Below are positions 27,401 to 33,970 of a DNA stretch of 64,000 nt, in pieces. Made by a program: the position numbers and the translations under genes. How positions within the stretch are numbered: position 1 is the stretch's first letter; every line of letters starts with the position of its first letter. The notes below the pieces were generated by a model. The model searched no databases and was not told the DNA's origin. It worked only from the letters and a program-made list of their open reading frames with translations. Location: NCBI GenBank assembly GCA_023251255.1, contig JAHEZD010000013.1:1-64000 (forward strand). Reading direction: 5' to 3'. Source of the DNA: Chitinophagaceae bacterium. GTDB taxonomy: Bacteria > Bacteroidota > Bacteroidia > Chitinophagales > Chitinophagaceae.

Positions 27401-28954
27401 AAATGATTCAACATTCAGTATAATTTGTTCTGTCCAAGTATTCAATTCTTCTGCGGCAACAAGTGCCTCTTCAAATGCATTGCCATATTCAACAGAATTA
27501 AGTGGAAACTTGAAAAGAAGAGGGTGGAGTACTACAAGATTATCTTTCATCTCCATAAGCATCAGCCTATTTGGTAAACCTTCGAGTATTGCAGAAACTT
27601 TTTCATGTTTAATATGTTCAAATTTGTACCCATTTCCAAGATTGGAAAATTCAATTTCAATTAACTGGATAAAAAAACGATACTGCGACTGCTTATCCAA
27701 TGCTTTATCAAGCACCCTTTGCATCAAGTAAATTACATGTCCGAAGGACAGTGAAGCAAATGCAAAATAATAATAGTTGGCATAGCTTAAAAGTGGTGTA
27801 TTCCATAAGTCTATGGAAGTGGTAAGATTAGAAGAAAGCAAGCCTAATACCTTTTCGATAGCAGTTCGTCCAATGCCTGTTACTTTACACAAGAAATCTA
27901 ATAGTGCTTTTTTTTCAATCTTGATAGGAATGAAACTTGATGATTGTTTGTTTACTACATTTTCAACAATGCCAGTAAAATTAATTTGTTGAAAAGCGAA
28001 TTGCATTTCAGTTACAATTCTAAAAATATCCTGTATTACAAGATTGTTAAGCTCTTTTATCTTGATGTTATTTAAATAAAATAGATAGTTATCTAAAGCA
28101 CCACTATTAATTGCAGAATGACGGTTCTGTTGTTCTTCAGTTGTTACATTCAAATGCAGTTTGTTCCCTAGTATTGAGATGTCTGGGACAAAAGATTTAA
28201 AGTCCATTATCTCGTTTAAATACATAAAAGATTCAGCGATATGACTCCTGTACCTTTCTTTGCCTACATGCTTCAATACACCATAGATTGCAGGATAGTT
28301 TGAAAACTTTATTGCATCATTTTTAAATTCTATCTTAATGAACTCATGCAAATAAGAATTAACGGTATCCTTCAGGACAACAATTATGTTTGTGTACATA
28401 AAGAGTTTCCTGCACAACCCGAATATCTCATTGCCGTTTTTTGAAACACCTTGACTTTTTGATGGATTGTTATATTCTAAAGCAATTTGAATAATCTGGT
28501 TTGCAACATCAACGCTAATATCAACTGCATCGTTTGAGCCAATCTTGTCTCCCCAAATATTAGTTAGCTCTGTTTCTTCACTTAGTTTAAAAGAAGAGGA
28601 TTTCTTTTGTGATTTACGTGCTACCTGCGTAACTGAACAAAAATCAAAATTGATAAACTTTAGAATTTCCTCGATTACAGAAATGTTGTTCAAATTAATT
28701 TCATGCAGTATTTCTTCGATTTCCAACATTGCATCTTCATAAATTGTATTGATTTTTTTAAACAAAGAGATTATTTTATCCAAATCCTCTTCATCAGAAA
28801 TTGAAATCTTCTCTAGATTAATTCTACTTATTTCTTTAGCTACTTCTTCCTTTAACTTATTTATATTAAATCCATCCCCAATAGGATGCAAATCAGAATT
28901 GGTGGAGATAACTTTCTTTACTACTTGACTTGCGGTTATAGAGCCTGGAATCAT
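24434..28954 (-). CDS. Giant CHAT-protease protein of an OLD-nuclease operon
   Basis: A 1,506-residue protein, apparently cytosolic. The C-terminal ~200 residues are a CHAT (caspase HetF associated with TPRs) protease-like domain. The catalytic histidine is in INVFLAHGGKDF (H1363) and the cysteine in AIVFVCNSGF (C1405), followed by APAWALNPDIVPVWVDFFL, a usual CHAT segment. The first ~1,300 residues are AT-coded and mostly helical. They match no family I can name; parts such as residues ~780-1,000 look like degenerate helical repeats. The gene starts 34 bp after the stop of an OLD-family ATPase/nuclease on the same strand, so they are one operon. CHAT proteases often act as triggered effectors in defence systems. 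That role is inference here. Low GC and lack of core neighbours suggest acquisition. Confidence 0.8.
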   Translation of the reverse strand: MIPGSITASQVVKKVISTNSDLHPIGDGFNINKLKEEVAKEISRINLEKISISDEEDLDKIISLFKKINTIYEDAMLEIEEILHEINLNNISVIEEILKFINFDFCSVTQVARKSQKKSSSFKLSEETELTNIWGDKIGSNDAVDISVDVANQIIQIALEYNNPSKSQGVSKNGNEIFGLCRKLFMYTNIIVVLKDTVNSYLHEFIKIEFKNDAIKFSNYPAIYGVLKHVGKERYRSHIAESFMYLNEIMDFKSFVPDISILGNKLHLNVTTEEQQNRHSAINSGALDNYLFYLNNIKIKELNNLVIQDIFRIVTEMQFAFQQINFTGIVENVVNKQSSSFIPIKIEKKALLDFLCKVTGIGRTAIEKVLGLLSSNLTTSIDLWNTPLLSYANYYYFAFASLSFGHVIYLMQRVLDKALDKQSQYRFFIQLIEIEFSNLGNGYKFEHIKHEKVSAILEGLPNRLMLMEMKDNLVVLHPLLFKFPLNSVEYGNAFEEALVAAEELNTWTEQIILNVESFTNLKNPEVVKIVLTNYPVISGTVIEGCHVMDFTLLSNYLSTGRYQRGKVLVGEGETKIGEVLAYNYYNDEQEFNQNLRRFCYEPDPIFEIVNRCKVTEHQLAKDFLELKIFVNGIEQISDTSIAFQNIKKIEYFLRQLFYFRKTLKLEESKASKEFIEGRFLFLMPQTFSLIAFDNTDRYLRVELIKVFENAGLTGISYLIFLLNHLSRSVAVKKIKKFKEHAYNSHKDYQQVEADLKTLIEKAKEQGVNSISHAKIEHDFSDERIEDIVQFLIDVLGSFEPKYCSIDELDNQLFFIIILCTAVAGNDKYNDYLTKAFLNFIDLLNYNFLYQKARDVAEEILMYSFKNEKAPIIGWLCLLKCYTKQDNICESLCYASLIFSVVEPFPEIDDYLYYDCFFTIMLLYREMGNTEALDEVFDILKKGNLSEYDSQKIHLSYYNSILQRDTEDLIRLIPEAQSYLQDNVDSILSYGQQGALPWAAFVLNVVGLIEKDIIDDNPFWQEIVIQLKEVIDEGTFTKLKAQFVIDEIHSIALFREALVRLFETRSYHDLSYEIKNLKLLANNIAETAISKFDYELLLLCGLLLNDQTLSFQGIMTEGQSEFKIGADKNYLERLGNYGQYIKDNIKLKEGQLLLWIFNLHSNVFALTITGAKEFDLTRIDKWDVGLMDRWVKAMSSYYFPDKGEYSINAQEDDYINILKSVASFNIKLPTQVSELLIYSSLKLGEYPFNLITGELDKIEVNLDRHERKVKDYVTEQNQDFISYHKPIVNVISLEWFIENSEAITLEKEQFTIEAWTPVEDEDFVLQLTYEKLKPILEEKFNSKIYTSRLPDKKLSSTINVFLAHGGKDFEGFKTIYTRENNGAAIVKEAGVSELFGSGVIAIVFVCNSGFIAKRLFSERLASFTQQVLSLGYKAVIAPAWALNPDIVPVWVDFFLSNLKEGQFIGQAVFNANVEISKVGYTEYSGFYSPTGWPGMHLYGNPNIRFTL

Positions 28955-28988
28955 AAGGTTAAATTTTCTTGATATGAGGAATTAAACT

Positions 28989-30626
28989 TCAGCTTAATAG
29001 CAACTTACCTTCAATCACCTTTAAATAATCAATTACTTCCTTGGCAGATATTGCAAAATCCTTCTTGGCCAAGTTGCGGTCCTCATTAATCCATGAGATA
29101 ATTTTGCCTGTGAACTCAATTTTTTTTTGTTGCCGTTTCCTTTTATCACTAATTGAATTTATTAAGGCAAATTCTTCATGAAATTGTATTGGATAGAATT
29201 CCTCAAAGTATTTTTTCGAAAAATTAATAAAATGCTCCTCTGGCCAATTAGAGAAAGTATTTTTTAATGACCCTATATTTGAAAGACCAGCAGCATCTCC
29301 ATCAGCAAAAACCCATGCCCTTGAAAAGTAAATTGGATTTTGATGAATAAAAACGAACAATCTCAAAAAATCATGAAACCTAGGAGCAAGATCATCAGCT
29401 CCTGAAGCAGCTATTGTTTTTATCTTATTCTGCAAAGCAGGAAAGAACTCAGGAATTAAAAAGTCCCTGATAATTTTTTCAGCTGATGATTCCTCAAGTA
29501 TCAAGTAGGATTTATACAACTCAAAATCAAATATATCATAACCCAAATCTTCCAATAATTTCATCTTAATTAACGGGTCATTTTCCAATTCCCTAACTAA
29601 AGAGGTTGGTAATCTATCCTCTTCTTCTTTTTCATATGGAGTCCATTTAATCTGGAAAATTTTGGAAGGGCCAATACCTAAGTATTTTACAACTATATTA
29701 GAGTGTGTTGAAATTACAAATTGATTATTTGCAGATTTCTCTAGAATTAGGTTCAATAATTTTTTCAAAGCTTGGGGATGAATGTCGTTTTCCAATTCTT
29801 CGATGAGGTAAAGCTTTCTATCCTCAGTCAATAGCATTACAATCAATCCTAAAATGTTGACTACGCCTTCTCCCATACTATCAACGGGAATAACTGTACT
29901 ATCATTTACAAAAATGCCTGTATTGGATTGATTCTCCCCATGTGGAATTACTCCAATATTGAAGCCCAAAATATCTTTGACCTGAGTTAAGAATTGCCTG
30001 CTTTTTGGATGTGAAGGGTTTGATATCTTCTGAATTTTAGAAGTAATATTTCCCAAATCCTCACTAACGTGAAAAGCTTCTTTAGTGCCCATGTTACGTG
30101 CATAATAATTGGTTTTTCTTTTTGCAAAAAATGGATAAATAAAATTGTTATTGTATGATTCAGTGTTGGGCAAACCAAAAAACTCCGAAAAGCCAACTTC
30201 TTTTTCTGTATCATCAAATACTTTCACCCGTCCAATTCCATCCATCTTATGTTTCAAATTATTGTCGAAATAAAGAGCCTCTTGCCCTTTTTGAGTTTCA
30301 ATAATGCTAGTAAATATTCCAAAAAGAACCTTCACACAATCCGTATCAGGGAACTTGGGCATTTGGTTTTTATTATTCAATGTAAAGGCCACACCTTCTT
30401 TTGCTGAAATATTTTCTATATCAATGAATATTCGCCCATACTCACTTGATTTTCTAATATCGTCCAATCCAAGGCTTTGAAGATTCTGAAGCCTAAACAA
30501 AGACTTTATGATGGTTGATTTGCCAGAGTTGTTATTCCCGACTAGAAGATTAATGTTCTTAGAAAGTTCAATTTCTATTTCACTGAAAGAACGGATATTT
30601 AATAGCTTAATACTTTTGACAAACAT
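28989..30626 (-). CDS. OLD-family ATPase with TOPRIM nuclease domain
   Basis: A 545-residue AAA/ABC-type ATPase of the OLD (overcoming lysogenisation defect) family. Seen motifs: Walker A GNNNSGKST (30-38), signature-like DSMGEG (249-254), Walker B LYLIEELEND (272-281) and the H-loop STHSN (306-310). The C-terminal part is a TOPRIM fold, with the metal glutamate in LILEESSAEKII (about 376-387) and the DxD in VFADGDAAG (about 439-447). All expected acidic residues are present, so both ATPase and nuclease should be active. Relatives include GajA of Gabija and stand-alone OLD nucleases. No UvrD-like GajB is adjacent; the partner is the CHAT protein. It is the first gene of the two-gene operon. 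Confidence 0.88.
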   Translation of the reverse strand: MFVKSIKLLNIRSFSEIEIELSKNINLLVGNNNSGKSTIIKSLFRLQNLQSLGLDDIRKSSEYGRIFIDIENISAKEGVAFTLNNKNQMPKFPDTDCVKVLFGIFTSIIETQKGQEALYFDNNLKHKMDGIGRVKVFDDTEKEVGFSEFFGLPNTESYNNNFIYPFFAKRKTNYYARNMGTKEAFHVSEDLGNITSKIQKISNPSHPKSRQFLTQVKDILGFNIGVIPHGENQSNTGIFVNDSTVIPVDSMGEGVVNILGLIVMLLTEDRKLYLIEELENDIHPQALKKLLNLILEKSANNQFVISTHSNIVVKYLGIGPSKIFQIKWTPYEKEEEDRLPTSLVRELENDPLIKMKLLEDLGYDIFDFELYKSYLILEESSAEKIIRDFLIPEFFPALQNKIKTIAASGADDLAPRFHDFLRLFVFIHQNPIYFSRAWVFADGDAAGLSNIGSLKNTFSNWPEEHFINFSKKYFEEFYPIQFHEEFALINSISDKRKRQQKKIEFTGKIISWINEDRNLAKKDFAISAKEVIDYLKVIEGKLLLS

Positions 30627-30739
30627 ATACTTGAGTTTAATCGTAGAAAGCTAATATCGTCACTTTTCTTGATTACCTTACTATATCAATTCTAACACCT
30701 TGTTGGTGTTCAACAATACTTAAATAAAAAACAAAAGCC
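30627..30739. other. Upstream region of the OLD/CHAT operon
   Basis: AT-rich. It contains an inverted repeat AACACC-TTGT-TGGTGTT at about 30693-30710 that could be an operator. I see no convincing full TTTG-N19-TAnnTTTG promoter. Confidence 0.35.
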
Positions 30740-30762
30740 CCGTTGGTGAAAAACACCAACGG
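30740..30762 (-). terminator. Terminator hairpin after the HigA-like remnant
   Basis: Stem CCGTTGGTG / CACCAACGG with a 5-nt A-rich loop. On the minus strand it is followed by GGCTTTTGTTTTTT. Confidence 0.6.
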
Positions 30763-30795
30763 AATTCATAAAGGAAGTATCACAGCACGATTTTG

Positions 30796-31010
30796 ATAAA
30801 TGCAAGAACATCGGTGGGACACATAGCCCTTGCTCACCTCCAACAAATCAACCAAATCCTTTGCCTTCATAGCATGGTCTGCCATAAAGGAATGCAATAA
30901 CCGGATAGGGTCAACATCATTGAAGCTGTTGTGGTCTGCATCCCACTTTTCAATCAATAAGGTGAGCAAAGCAATTTCATCCTTGATGCCTTTTTTTATA
31001 ACCAGTGATG
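30796..31010 (-). pseudogene. HigA-like antitoxin remnant
   Basis: On the minus strand the frame encodes IKDEIALLTLLIEKWDADHN, DVDPIRLLHSFMADHAMKAK and DLVDLLEVSKGYVS. This is the central and HTH part of HigA-type (COG5499-like) antitoxins. The start is missing: at about 31010 the coding signal switches to the other strand. After GYVS the frame breaks, and a one-base shift restores DVLAFI. No toxin gene remains next to it. The open frame seen from 31176 continues into unrelated sequence and is not a real N-terminus. Confidence 0.65.
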
Positions 31011-31192
31011 AAACCATTATTGGGGAAGTAAAAGTAGCTGAGTATGAAAAGACAATGGGTATCCTCGAAAAAGTTACCAAGAAACCTTTTCTTTTAAGCC
31101 AGCATAAGAACCATATCAAGGAGAGGATATTAGATGAAAAAAGGTATGCTGACCGTGAAAGAAAAGGCAGGTTCATGAATGATGATTGCTAA
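31008..31192 (+). pseudogene. C-terminal gene fragment of unknown family
   Basis: The plus frame has coding-like text (TSDETIIGEVKVAEYEKTMG, then HKNHIKERILDEKRYADRER, then KGRFMNDDC) ending at a stop at 31190. It begins exactly where the minus-strand HigA remnant loses its N-terminus, so a recombination joint lies near 31010. There is no start codon for it in the window. Confidence 0.4.
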
Positions 31193-31211
31193 AAGGAGCG
31201 CTTATGCCTAT

Positions 31212-32069
31212 TTATTGGGCGGGCAGCCTTTCTGAAATCCCTAGCAATAATTGTTTAATAAGTACGACAGCTTCTTCAAGAGACTCTATTTTTTCACTAA
31301 TCATCAACCTACCAATGGGTGACTTTTCAAGAGACTGGGAACTATCCTCCAAGATAGATTCTATCCTTTTTTTCAATACCGCATTTCTGTTCAGTATCGA
31401 TTGCATCTGTCGGCCTAAGACCCTGGCCGAAACTGCCAATAAATTATCCTCCCCCTCTGCAAACAAGTCTATATTTTTCTCATAGACCAGTTCAGGTTCC
31501 AACTCAATATAATTATTCAAAATAGCAACAATATCCTTTATATCACTGTTCCTTATTTCCGGCCTATCGTCATAGGCTATCAATTTAAGAATAGCAATAC
31601 CAGCTAAACTTGATACCTTGAACTGATGCCTGTCTTCAAAGTTCACTTCAATTGCTTCTTCATACACTTCCTTAAATCCTGAAATACCAGTATTGAAAAG
31701 TCCTTCACTATCCAATACCTTTTTACCTTCTATCTCAACTGCACCAAAAGGAAGCAAATCAATTTCATTTCCTGCCTTATCTATCAAGCAATATTCATTG
31801 CTTGATACTTCCAGGAAACCCTCCTTTTCTATTAAGTATTCCTTTAACTGTTTATAGCTATTTTCATCAGTAACCAGTACAGCAAAATCAACATCCTTAG
31901 TGCCCAAAGCCCTAATTTTTCTTTGTGCAAACCATGTATCACGTGCCAAAGCACCAATCAGGTAAAAATCAATTCCCAATTTTGTCAACGCAGGTTCCAA
32001 TGAAGCAAAAACATCCTTTAACCCCTCCTGGCGTAATTCTTTAAAACTTACTTTGTAATAACTGCTCAT
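31212..32069 (-). CDS. AbiEii-like nucleotidyltransferase toxin
   Basis: A 285-residue protein of the nucleotidyltransferase superfamily used as the toxin of type IV (AbiE-like) toxin-antitoxin systems. Visible motifs are FYLIGALARDTWFAQ (about 35-49) and TKDVDFAVLV (about 57-66), the G-x-x-R-D and D-x-D signature. KVSSLAGIAILKLIAYDDRP further on is usual in AbiEii relatives. Known AbiEii-type toxins transfer nucleotides, in studied cases to tRNA; the target here is not visible. Its ATG overlaps the end of the upstream AbiEi-like gene by 29 bp, so translation is coupled and the pair forms a module. AT-rich. Confidence 0.78.
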   Translation of the reverse strand: MSSYYKVSFKELRQEGLKDVFASLEPALTKLGIDFYLIGALARDTWFAQRKIRALGTKDVDFAVLVTDENSYKQLKEYLIEKEGFLEVSSNEYCLIDKAGNEIDLLPFGAVEIEGKKVLDSEGLFNTGISGFKEVYEEAIEVNFEDRHQFKVSSLAGIAILKLIAYDDRPEIRNSDIKDIVAILNNYIELEPELVYEKNIDLFAEGEDNLLAVSARVLGRQMQSILNRNAVLKKRIESILEDSSQSLEKSPIGRLMISEKIESLEEAVVLIKQLLLGISERLPAQ

Positions 32070-33048
32070 AAATTTTCTGTGCTGTTTCTATATTCCTTTT
32101 ATTTCCTGTATTAATTAAATCGGCATAAACCAATAGAGGGGGGGCCAAGTTGTCATTTACGTTATCATGCTTCCAGAATTTTGCATACGCTTTTATATAC
32201 CCATTATTATCAGGTACTATTCTATAGTTCTTTATTAATTCCGTTTTTGTCTCATTCGTGTACATTGTCAAAGTCTCAGGTTTAAGGAAGCCAGTAAATA
32301 ACTCCCCACCAGGCTCTCCCCCCCAACGGGTACGGCCATTCTTGAAATTCAGTTTCTTCCAATCATAAAAATCCCCTTCCCTTAGAAAACGGAAATTGCC
32401 AATATGGATGGTAGGCTTTAGCCTTATTTCATACTCTTCTATCCACTTCTGAAATAGTTCTTTCTTGGCATTCCATTGAAACGTTTTTTTATTCACCTGT
32501 ATTAAATGACCTGCTTGTTTTAAGCCCTGGATTGTTTTATGTACCGTATCTAGGCTTACATTGGCCAGTTCAGCTATATCCCTTATTGTTGCATCTATTA
32601 ATTCTGGTTGCAAAAGCATCTGGAATATTACTTTCAATCCAGCTTTGCTAAACCCTTTTGCCTTATGGTCCTTCTGCAAATTAACTGGTTTCAATCCTTG
32701 GAGATAGATTAGAAAATGGTCCTGCTTTACATAAGCATTCCCAGCACCATCAATATAATTGATACCAAGTTGTTTCAAATCAAGCTTGATTTTGGGTGCA
32801 ATTGTTTCCGCTAAAACCAATAATTTTTTATTTGCATTCAGTTGGTTAATAAAGTTTGGAATATTGGGATTGACGATATTCTTCTTTACTTCCGTTGGCA
32901 GTTCTATTTTGTCCCTGCCCATTATAAGGTTCGTAATCCCATCAATATTGCCATATTTGGCATGGTTCCTTTTAGGAAGCCATTTAGTCTTTATCCCGGT
33001 AATCTCAGTGAATTTTTGAAGGATGTCCCCACCTGTTCTATTTTCCAT
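32041..33048 (-). CDS. AbiEi-like antitoxin / autoregulator
   Basis: A 335-residue protein resembling type IV TA antitoxins of the AbiEi group. It has an N-terminal region with GRDKIELPTEVKKNIV. A central winged-helix segment follows (IRDIAELANVSLDTVHKTIQ GLKQAGHLI), then a C-terminal domain with GGEPGGELFTGFLKPETLTM YTN. Antitoxins of this group repress their own promoter. A four-half-site symmetrical operator lies just upstream (33051-33101). The start is taken at the ATG at 33048; an in-frame TTG at 33066 would place the start inside the operator. It is co-transcribed and overlapping with the toxin gene. Confidence 0.75.
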   Translation of the reverse strand: MENRTGGDILQKFTEITGIKTKWLPKRNHAKYGNIDGITNLIMGRDKIELPTEVKKNIVNPNIPNFINQLNANKKLLVLAETIAPKIKLDLKQLGINYIDGAGNAYVKQDHFLIYLQGLKPVNLQKDHKAKGFSKAGLKVIFQMLLQPELIDATIRDIAELANVSLDTVHKTIQGLKQAGHLIQVNKKTFQWNAKKELFQKWIEEYEIRLKPTIHIGNFRFLREGDFYDWKKLNFKNGRTRWGGEPGGELFTGFLKPETLTMYTNETKTELIKNYRIVPDNNGYIKAYAKFWKHDNVNDNLAPPLLVYADLINTGNKRNIETAQKIYEQLLQSKF

Positions 33049-33050
33049 TT

Positions 33051-33101
33051 GTTCGATTTTATACAATGTTCGAAAATAACGAACAAGCTAAAATAACGAA
33101 C
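33051..33101. promoter_or_regulatory. Symmetrical four-half-site operator of the AbiE module
   Basis: GTTCG occurs at 33051 and 33068, and CGAAC at 33080 and 33097. Both pairs are spaced 17 bp and both inverted pairs share one centre at 33076. It ends 3 bp before the antitoxin ATG on the minus strand. This is what two cooperatively bound dimers of an autoregulator would need. Confidence 0.6.
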
Positions 33102-33225
33102 AAAATTTATTGCACTATTAAAATGTGCCTATTTTTTTGTGGGAAAGTCATTTTTTTTCAAACAATCAATCACTTCATTACAATGTTCCATTGCATGGTA
33201 CTGCTAAGGCTGCCTATTCAATTTT

Positions 33226-33256
33226 CACCAACGGATTTCCTAAAAGGAAGTATCAC
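33226..33256. repeat. CACCAACGG...GGAAGTATCAC repeat
   Basis: One of three copies of a ~25-31-bp word (CACCAACGGATTYC, a few bases, then AAGTATCAC). The others are at 30754-30783 and 47006-47030. This copy lies 18 bp past the redoxin gene's stop. Origin unknown; the first copy is the 3' flank of the HigA-like remnant. Confidence 0.55.
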
Positions 33257-33273
33257 TGCCTTATGCAGCATCA

Positions 33274-33756
33274 CTACAAAGCAGCAGCAGCCTCCTTCAC
33301 CTTCCTCAAAAATTGCCCAAAATGTGCTTCCTCATCATCATAGAGCAGCAGCTTTTTATGCTGGTCATACAAAAAAAGGGAAGGGTATTTTTTTGGCCTG
33401 AACAGCGTAATGAACTGGTCTTGGGTATCCTGCAAAATGGTTACGTTTTTTTGGCTGGTTAAATTGCCGCCATGTTTTTTGAGGAAGGCATTCATGGCCT
33501 CCGGCTTGTCCAGACTGATGAGGTAGATGGCAGTTTTGCTGAACTCCTTGTAATGGCTGCTGATCTTTTCAATGGCATGTTGGCAATGGCTGCAGCTTAC
33601 ATCAAAAAAACAGAAGAACAGGAGGCTGTTCTTTTGCAACTGTTGATGGGTAAAGGCTGTTTTGTTGGCCGCAGTGAAACTAAATGCTGGAACGGTGGCT
33701 GCGGGCACCTGTGCCCTGCTTTGGAAGGATGCCAGTAAAAGGATGGCAATAGGCAA
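33274..33756 (-). CDS. Thioredoxin-like redoxin, 5' end disrupted by a short element
   Basis: Thioredoxin-fold protein, probably exported, with the redox motif CSHC in FFDVSCSHCQHAIEKI. The region YPSLFLYDQHKKLLL carries the cis-proline typical of the fold. The N-terminus LPIAILLLASFQSRAQ looks like most of a signal peptide, but its usual MKK start is missing. A 164-bp inverted-end element (33770-33933) lies immediately upstream, and the frame stays open through it to an ATG at 33945. The natural start was probably removed. Possible starts are TTG at 33756 (160 residues) or the ATG at 33945, which would add about 63 element-encoded residues and hide the signal peptide. TTG is chosen tentatively; the gene may be non-functional. 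Confidence 0.65.
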   Translation of the reverse strand: MPIAILLLASFQSRAQVPAATVPAFSFTAANKTAFTHQQLQKNSLLFFCFFDVSCSHCQHAIEKISSHYKEFSKTAIYLISLDKPEAMNAFLKKHGGNLTSQKNVTILQDTQDQFITLFRPKKYPSLFLYDQHKKLLLYDDEEAHFGQFLRKVKEAAAAL

Positions 33757-33769
33757 TATTTTTTTGCCT

Positions 33770-33933
33770 AGAAGCTGTTTAAATTCAATTCGCTGGTTTC
33801 CCCATATGAATTTTTGGCTGTAACATCGTTGGATTTTTCGCCATAGGCCACCAGCTATGTCTGCAAAATCCGCCTTGTTTCGCTCAAAAATTACATGATA
33901 GGGAATTCCACCAATTAAATCTAAACAGCTTCT
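33770..33933 (+). mobile_element. 164-bp inverted-end element, copy 1
   Basis: Begins AGAAGCTGTTTAAATT and ends ATCTAAACAGCTTCT, so the ends are inverted repeats of ~14 bp with a mismatch. Copy 2 at 35512-35675 has the same length and opposite orientation. It has no gene of its own. The GH32 gene lies between the two copies. Confidence 0.75.
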
Positions 33934-33970
33934 TAAAAAGATCATGTTGCAAGGTATTGTTTGGCCGCCG

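Noticed and set aside
24434-30626. Gabija (GajA/GajB) assignment for the OLD operon
   Set aside because: The OLD protein resembles GajA in layout, but the partner has no UvrD-like helicase motifs and carries a CHAT domain instead.
30620-30627. TATGTTTG (-7-like) on the minus strand at the OLD gene start
   Set aside because: It overlaps the ATG itself and would need a leaderless transcript initiated inside the gene. Treated as chance.
33757-33945. N-terminal extension of the redoxin frame (minus strand from 33945)
   Set aside because: The first ~60 codons are the 164-bp inverted-end element. The same peptide text appears at the second copy near the GH32 start, so it is repeat-encoded and not a native domain.
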